Assembly: GCA_002492295.1 (NCBI GenBank)
Contig: DKYC01000082.1
Location: 1-18,409 of the forward strand
Length of the DNA: 18,409 nt
Origin: Lachnospiraceae bacterium UBA7110
GTDB lineage: Bacteria > Bacillota > Clostridia > Lachnospirales > Lachnospiraceae
Direction of reading: 5' to 3'
Both the position numbers and the translations under genes were made by a program. Below are positions 15,040 through 18,409 of this stretch, in pieces. The notes beneath the pieces were generated by a model. That model worked only from the letters and a program-made list of their open reading frames with translations, made no database searches and was not told where the DNA came from. Each line of letters opens with the position of its first letter. Within the stretch, counting starts at the first letter, position 1.

Positions 15040-16602
15040 ATGGATAGGAAGGAAATGCTTTCCGCAGAAAAGGTGATTGTGATTGACTTTGGAGGTCAAT
15101 ACAACCAGTTGGTGGCAAGACGTGTCAGGGAGTGCAATGTTTATTGTGAAATCTATTCTTACAAGACGGATATTGAACAGATAAAGGCAATGAATCCAAA
15201 AGGAATTATCCTGACGGGTGGTCCGAACAGTTGCTATGAGGAGAATGCGCCGACGTATCAGAAGGAGTTGTTTGAGCTGGGCATTCCGGTACTGGGGCTT
15301 TGCTATGGAGCGCAGCTGATGATGTTTTTGCTTGGCGGCAGGGTAGAAAAGGCACCGGTGCGGGAGTACGGAAAAATACAGGTTGCGGTAGATACGTCTT
15401 CTGCGTTATTTTCGGATGTGTCAGAAACGACGGTTTGCTGGATGAGTCATAATGACTATATTTCTCAGGCTGCACCGGGTTTTACGGTATCCGCGCATAC
15501 GGCGGACTGTCCAGTGGCTGCGGCGGAGTGTGCGGCAAAGAGGCTTTATGCAATTCAGTTTCATCCAGAAGTTTTGCATACGGTCGAGGGAACGAAGATG
15601 CTTTACAATTTTGTGCGCGGAGTCTGTGGCTGCGCCGGGACTTGGAAGATGGATTCCTTTGTGGAGGAGTCGGTCAGGCAGATCCGGGAAAAGGTTGGAG
15701 ATGGCAAGGTTTTGCTTGCACTGTCCGGCGGTGTGGATTCGTCGGTGGCGGCAGGTCTTTTGTCGCGGGCGATTGGGAATCAGCTTACCTGTGTGTTTGT
15801 GGATCATGGACTTTTGCGTAAGGATGAGGGCGATGAGGTTGAAGCGGTCTTTGGCCGGGATGGAGGTTTTGACTTGAATTTTATCCGTGTCAACGCGCAG
15901 AAGCGGTATTATGCGAAGCTTGCAGGGGTGACGGAGCCGGAGCGCAAGCGTAAGATTATCGGAGAAGAATTTATCCGTGTGTTTGAGGAAGAGGCTAAGA
16001 AGATTGGTGCGGTGGATTTCCTCGCCCAGGGGACGATTTATCCGGACGTGGTGGAAAGCGGACTTGGAGGGGAGTCGGCAGTGATTAAATCGCACCATAA
16101 TGTCGGAGGACTGCCTGATTTTGTGGATTTTAAGGAGATTATTGAGCCGCTGAGGGATTTGTTTAAGGATGAAGTGCGCAAGGCGGGTTTGGAGCTTGGG
16201 ATACCGGAGAAGCTGGTTTACAGACAGCCGTTTCCCGGACCGGGGCTTGGGATTCGGATTATTGGGGAAGTTACTGCCGAGAAGGTGCGGATTGTGCAGG
16301 ATGCGGATGCGATTTACCGAGAGGAGATTGCGAAAGCCGGACTTGATAGGAGTATTGGACAGTATTTTGCGGCGCTTACGAATATGCGGAGCGTTGGTGT
16401 GATGGGGGACGAGCGGACTTATGATTATGCGGTGGCACTGCGGGCGGTGAATACGGTTGACTTTATGACGGCGGAGAGCGCACAGGTGCCGTGGGAGGTG
16501 CTGCAGGTGGTAATGAGCCGGATTATTAATGAGGTGCGGGGGGTAAATCGGGTGTTTTATGATTTGACCAGTAAACCGCCGGGGACGATTGAGTTCGAAT
16601 AG
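15040..16602 (+). CDS. guaA: GMP synthase (glutamine-hydrolysing)
   Basis: This is a 520-residue enzyme that converts XMP, ATP and glutamine to GMP, the last step of guanine nucleotide synthesis. The N-terminal class I amidotransferase has the nucleophile Cys88 in GLCYGAQ and the His175/Glu177 pair in QFHPEV. The ATP pyrophosphatase loop is SGGVDSS (229-235). The C-terminal dimerisation domain has RQPFPGPGLGIRIIGEVT and ends KPPGTIEFE. All are intact and length is normal. ATG 15040 was chosen because GGAGGG (15027-15032) precedes it; the ATG at 15025 lies on the ribosome binding site. No purine riboswitch fits into the 44-base gap. The 3' end is the likely insertion point of an integrative element, which leaves the protein complete. 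Confidence 0.97.
   Translation: MDRKEMLSAEKVIVIDFGGQYNQLVARRVRECNVYCEIYSYKTDIEQIKAMNPKGIILTGGPNSCYEENAPTYQKELFELGIPVLGLCYGAQLMMFLLGGRVEKAPVREYGKIQVAVDTSSALFSDVSETTVCWMSHNDYISQAAPGFTVSAHTADCPVAAAECAAKRLYAIQFHPEVLHTVEGTKMLYNFVRGVCGCAGTWKMDSFVEESVRQIREKVGDGKVLLALSGGVDSSVAAGLLSRAIGNQLTCVFVDHGLLRKDEGDEVEAVFGRDGGFDLNFIRVNAQKRYYAKLAGVTEPERKRKIIGEEFIRVFEEEAKKIGAVDFLAQGTIYPDVVESGLGGESAVIKSHHNVGGLPDFVDFKEIIEPLRDLFKDEVRKAGLELGIPEKLVYRQPFPGPGLGIRIIGEVTAEKVRIVQDADAIYREEIAKAGLDRSIGQYFAALTNMRSVGVMGDERTYDYAVALRAVNTVDFMTAESAQVPWEVLQVVMSRIINEVRGVNRVFYDLTSKPPGTIEFE
16570..16602 (+). other. Probable attachment site (one att half) at the guaA 3' end
   Basis: The 3' end of guaA is a well-known integration target for genomic islands and ICEs. 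A tyrosine recombinase gene begins right after it and points toward it. The core is probably within the last 20 to 35 bases of guaA. No second copy of the terminal CGATTGAGTTCGAATAG sequence was found in the rest of the window, so the partner site must lie beyond the right edge. The exact core cannot be set from one side. Confidence 0.5.
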
Positions 16603-16609
16603 TATCCAC

Positions 16610-16657
16610 AAGTCTGGGAAGCCTTATAAACAGGGCGTTCCCGGACTTTCCTTTTTG
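16610..16657 (+). terminator. Terminator after guaA
   Basis: AAGTCTGGGAAGCC (16610-16623) pairs with GGCGTTCCCGGACTT (16634-16648), with a U-G pair and a one-base bulge, followed by a T-rich run ending at 16657. If integration occurred within guaA's end, this terminator is supplied by the element. Confidence 0.75.
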
Positions 16658-16660
16658 TTC

Positions 16661-16692
16661 TGCTACTGTTTTGCTACTAACCGCAACTACTC
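16661..16692. repeat. 11-bp-spaced TGCTACT repeats near the integrase 3' end
   Basis: TGCTACT occurs at 16661-16667 and 16672-16678, and a looser copy (GCAACTACT) occurs at about 16683-16691. The 11-base spacing equals about one helical turn. Short direct repeats like this beside the junction resemble arm-type sites bound by the N-terminal domain of tyrosine integrases. Confidence 0.4.
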
Positions 16693-16713
16693 TATTTCAC
16701 ATCGTTTTGTTTT

Positions 16714-17976
16714 TTAGATAGCTTTTCTTTGAGGCATCGGGATTACTTTTCCTGATGCTGTTTCTTTTGGCATAGGACCATATGGGAGTCCTGCATTGGC
16801 ATATGCTGTATCCGAAGCAACGGAACCACTTGTTATATTATCATCATAGGAAATTCCCATGGTTTCAAGCAGTGGATTTCCCATTGGAGGCTCTGGGGTT
16901 GGCGTGACACCAACCGTAGCTGCAAGTTGTTCCAGATTGTCCACCAGCTCCTGCTGTTTATGTGGAAACAGATGGGAATAAGTATTCAATGTTGTGGATA
17001 CCTTTTCGTGTCCAAGCCTGTCTGCGAGGATAAGTGCATCACACCCCTGATTGATAAGTAAACTGGCGTGACTGTGGCGGATATCATGGATACGGATTCG
17101 CTTTACACCGGTATTCTTGCAGCCTCTTTCTATCTCGTGGGAGAGAAAAGATTTTGTAATGGGAAAGAGCCTCTCGTTTGGAGCAAGCATATAGCGGGAA
17201 TCCATATACTCCTGCAGTTCCTTACACAGGAAATCCGGAATCGGAACTTTCCGCTTACTTTTCCTTGTTTTTGGAGTGGTAATGATATCCTCCCCGTGAA
17301 GACGCTGATAGGTTTTATTGATATCAATCTGTTTTGCAACAAGGTCGATATCAGCAGCAGTAAGAGCCAGAAGCTCCCCTTCACGCATTCCGGTCCAATA
17401 CAGTACCTGAAAGCAGATATAGGATAGAGGCTTGTCCTTAATGCCCTCACGAAAAGCAATATACTCATCGTAAGTCCAGTAATCCATTTCCTCTGCCTTC
17501 GCCTGTCCGATGCTTCCAGCCTGACCACAGGGATTCGTGTTTAAATCGTAGAAGCGTTTTGCGTAGTTAATCATGCAGGTAAGCTGATTATTGATGGTTT
17601 TCAGATACGTTTTTGAATATCCTTTTGGGGAATTCATCAACTGATTCTGCCATCTTCTCACATCAGAAGCCTTGATTTCATTGATTGGCTTCTTGCCAAA
17701 GAAAGGTAGGATGTGAGTTTCACAAATATGCTTCTTGGTCAGGATGGTTGACTGCTTCAGGCGGGCGGTCATATCCTCCATATAAAGTTCGTAGAGATTC
17801 TGGAAAGTCATATCCGGGTTGGCAGACTGCTTCTCGAGAAAATCCCTTTCATAAGCCAGAGCTTCCTTTTTGGTGGCGAAGCCTCGTTTCCACTTCTGTC
17901 GGTTGTTGCCCTGCCAGTCCGTATAGTAGAACTTGCAGAACCATTTACCAGTCTTGTTATCTTTGTAAGCTGGCAT
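16714..17976 (-). CDS. Tyrosine recombinase/integrase of an integrative element
   Basis: This is a 420-residue site-specific recombinase that excises and inserts the element. The N-terminus is an arm-site-binding domain (GKWFCKFYYTDW, KRGFATKKEALAYERDFL), followed by a SAM-like core-binding domain at about 55-150. The catalytic domain has Arg198 in TGMREGELLALT, a Lys-rich turn TPKTRKSKRKVPIP, His297 and Arg300 in HDIRHSHASLL, His323 in LGHEK and nucleophile Tyr333 in TYSHLFP, so all core residues are present. About 85 residues follow the Tyr, a Pro/Gly/Ser/Ala-rich tail longer than usual. I placed the start at 17976 because the reverse-strand AGGAG is nine bases upstream; the ATGs at 17985 and 17982 sit on or next to it. 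The gene ends about 110 bases from guaA. Confidence 0.93.
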   Translation of the reverse strand: MPAYKDNKTGKWFCKFYYTDWQGNNRQKWKRGFATKKEALAYERDFLEKQSANPDMTFQNLYELYMEDMTARLKQSTILTKKHICETHILPFFGKKPINEIKASDVRRWQNQLMNSPKGYSKTYLKTINNQLTCMINYAKRFYDLNTNPCGQAGSIGQAKAEEMDYWTYDEYIAFREGIKDKPLSYICFQVLYWTGMREGELLALTAADIDLVAKQIDINKTYQRLHGEDIITTPKTRKSKRKVPIPDFLCKELQEYMDSRYMLAPNERLFPITKSFLSHEIERGCKNTGVKRIRIHDIRHSHASLLINQGCDALILADRLGHEKVSTTLNTYSHLFPHKQQELVDNLEQLAATVGVTPTPEPPMGNPLLETMGISYDDNITSGSVASDTAYANAGLPYGPMPKETASGKVIPMPQRKAI

Positions 17977-18078
17977 AAACATCATCTCCTTTGTGAATTG
18001 TAAGTATCTTTAGAATTGTCCGAAAATCTTGCATCGGATATTGTTCTAAAGCAGAACCACATAATTGCGGTATGTATC

Positions 18079-18109
18079 GCACCAGCTTGAAAATTCAAGT
18101 TATGGGTGC
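18079..18109. repeat. Two-part palindrome upstream of the integrase gene
   Basis: GCACC (18079-18083) and GGTGC (18105-18109) flank an inner inverted repeat CTTGAA-AA-TTCAAG (18086-18099). It sits about 100 bases upstream of the integrase start in the 187-base gene-free gap. No T-run follows on either strand, so an operator or recombination-protein site is more likely than a terminator. A plus-strand extended -10 sequence (TGATATAAT, 18126-18134) is nearby without a good -35. Confidence 0.4.
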
Positions 18110-18163
18110 ATGTTTCCAAAGGCTATGATATAATCTACATTTTTGCAAATATTATTGAGGTTT

Positions 18164-18409
18164 TTAGTTATCCTCTTCTTTGGTAGAAACAATCTGTATG
18201 GTTGAATAATCGGTTTTCTTTTTTATTCCCTTGCTCTTTTTTGCTTTTTCTCTCTGTGAGCTGAAATCGGAGAAGAAGCTGTCAGAGTAATATTCTAGAG
18301 TTTCTCTTTTCCAGGTTTTAAACTGTTCCTGACTTATGAAGCCGCTTTGTAAAGCAGCAAGCTTATTCATCCAGTTTTCCATAAAGAGACAGAAGTCTGC
18401 ATTATAGGT
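18164..18409 (-). CDS. Unknown protein, C-terminal part, open at the window edge
   Basis: The minus-strand frame is open from the right edge of the window to a stop at 18164-18166, giving at least 81 residues. An internal ATG at 18380-18382 would give 72 residues, but no clear ribosome binding site precedes it and the frame continues upstream, so this is probably the end of a longer gene. The sequence is hydrophilic: MNKLAALQSGFISQEQFKTW, then an aromatic/acidic patch YYSDSFFSDFS, then a Lys-rich tail (KAKKSKGIKKK). I do not recognise it. Its place directly upstream of an integrase is where excisionases or regulators are often encoded, but it lacks an obvious excisionase helix-turn-helix. Confidence 0.5.
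   Translation of the reverse strand, partial: TYNADFCLFMENWMNKLAALQSGFISQEQFKTWKRETLEYYSDSFFSDFSSQREKAKKSKGIKKKTDYSTIQIVSTKEEDN

Larger units (their letters stand above)
16603..18409. mobile_element. Left end of an integrative element (partial)
   Basis: From the guaA stop to the window end there is a tyrosine recombinase on the minus strand, short direct repeats near the junction and a small unknown minus-strand CDS. All genes change strand here relative to the rest of the window. Whether it is an ICE, mobilisable island or prophage cannot be decided without the sequence further right. The left boundary is set at the guaA stop for convenience. Confidence 0.6.

Noticed and set aside
15421..16611. 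396-codon minus-strand frame opposite guaA
   Set aside because: It is long, but mirrors the codon pattern of guaA, matches no family I know, and extends over the guaA stop.

Overview
The window looks like chromosome from an anaerobic, low-to-mid GC Firmicute, most likely a member of the Lachnospiraceae (Clostridia). The reasons are strong AGGAGG-type ribosome binding sites, TTGACA/TATAAT promoters, and conserved proteins of a kind I associate with that family: the PH-like/two-TM hypothetical, the soluble hybrid kinase with a degenerate N-terminal receiver, and the iron-sulfur flavoprotein. This placement is inference from protein flavour, not a database match. No tRNA, rRNA or CRISPR array was seen.

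Region 1 (1-1730) is a cysteine synthesis unit. A consensus promoter (98-126) is followed by a 37-codon leader ORF (206-319) carrying three consecutive Cys codons. A terminator hairpin with a T-run (346-384) comes next, and an overlapping long-range pairing (310-326 with 348-365) would exclude that terminator. This has the layout of a cysteine-responsive attenuator controlling cysK (528-1463) and a small YezD-like gene (1498-1668). The unit is closed by a 15-bp terminator (1675-1729).

Region 2 (1780-7213) is a tightly packed operon for uptake and processing of an amino-acid-like, probably sulfur-containing, compound. It encodes a glutathionyl-hydroquinone-reductase/GST-like protein broken by one in-frame TAA, a lipoprotein binding protein, a GNAT acetyltransferase, an ABC permease, an ABC ATPase and an M20 metallopeptidase. 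The set recalls the B. subtilis ytmI/tcyJKLMN sulfur-salvage operon, but with a GST-like enzyme and no flavin monooxygenase. A frameshifted, truncated AraC-family regulator remnant follows (7214-7554).

Region 3 (7555-11007) holds a CstA-family transporter with its own promoter, a two-TM hypothetical protein and a small membrane protein, separated by terminators. Region 4 (11043-16657) holds a 1056-residue soluble hybrid histidine kinase with two receivers, an iron-sulfur flavoprotein and guaA.

Region 5 (16603-18409) is the edge of an integrative element inserted at the 3' end of guaA. A tyrosine recombinase points toward the guaA junction. A partial unknown CDS runs off the window end, so the rest of the element and its other attachment site lie outside.
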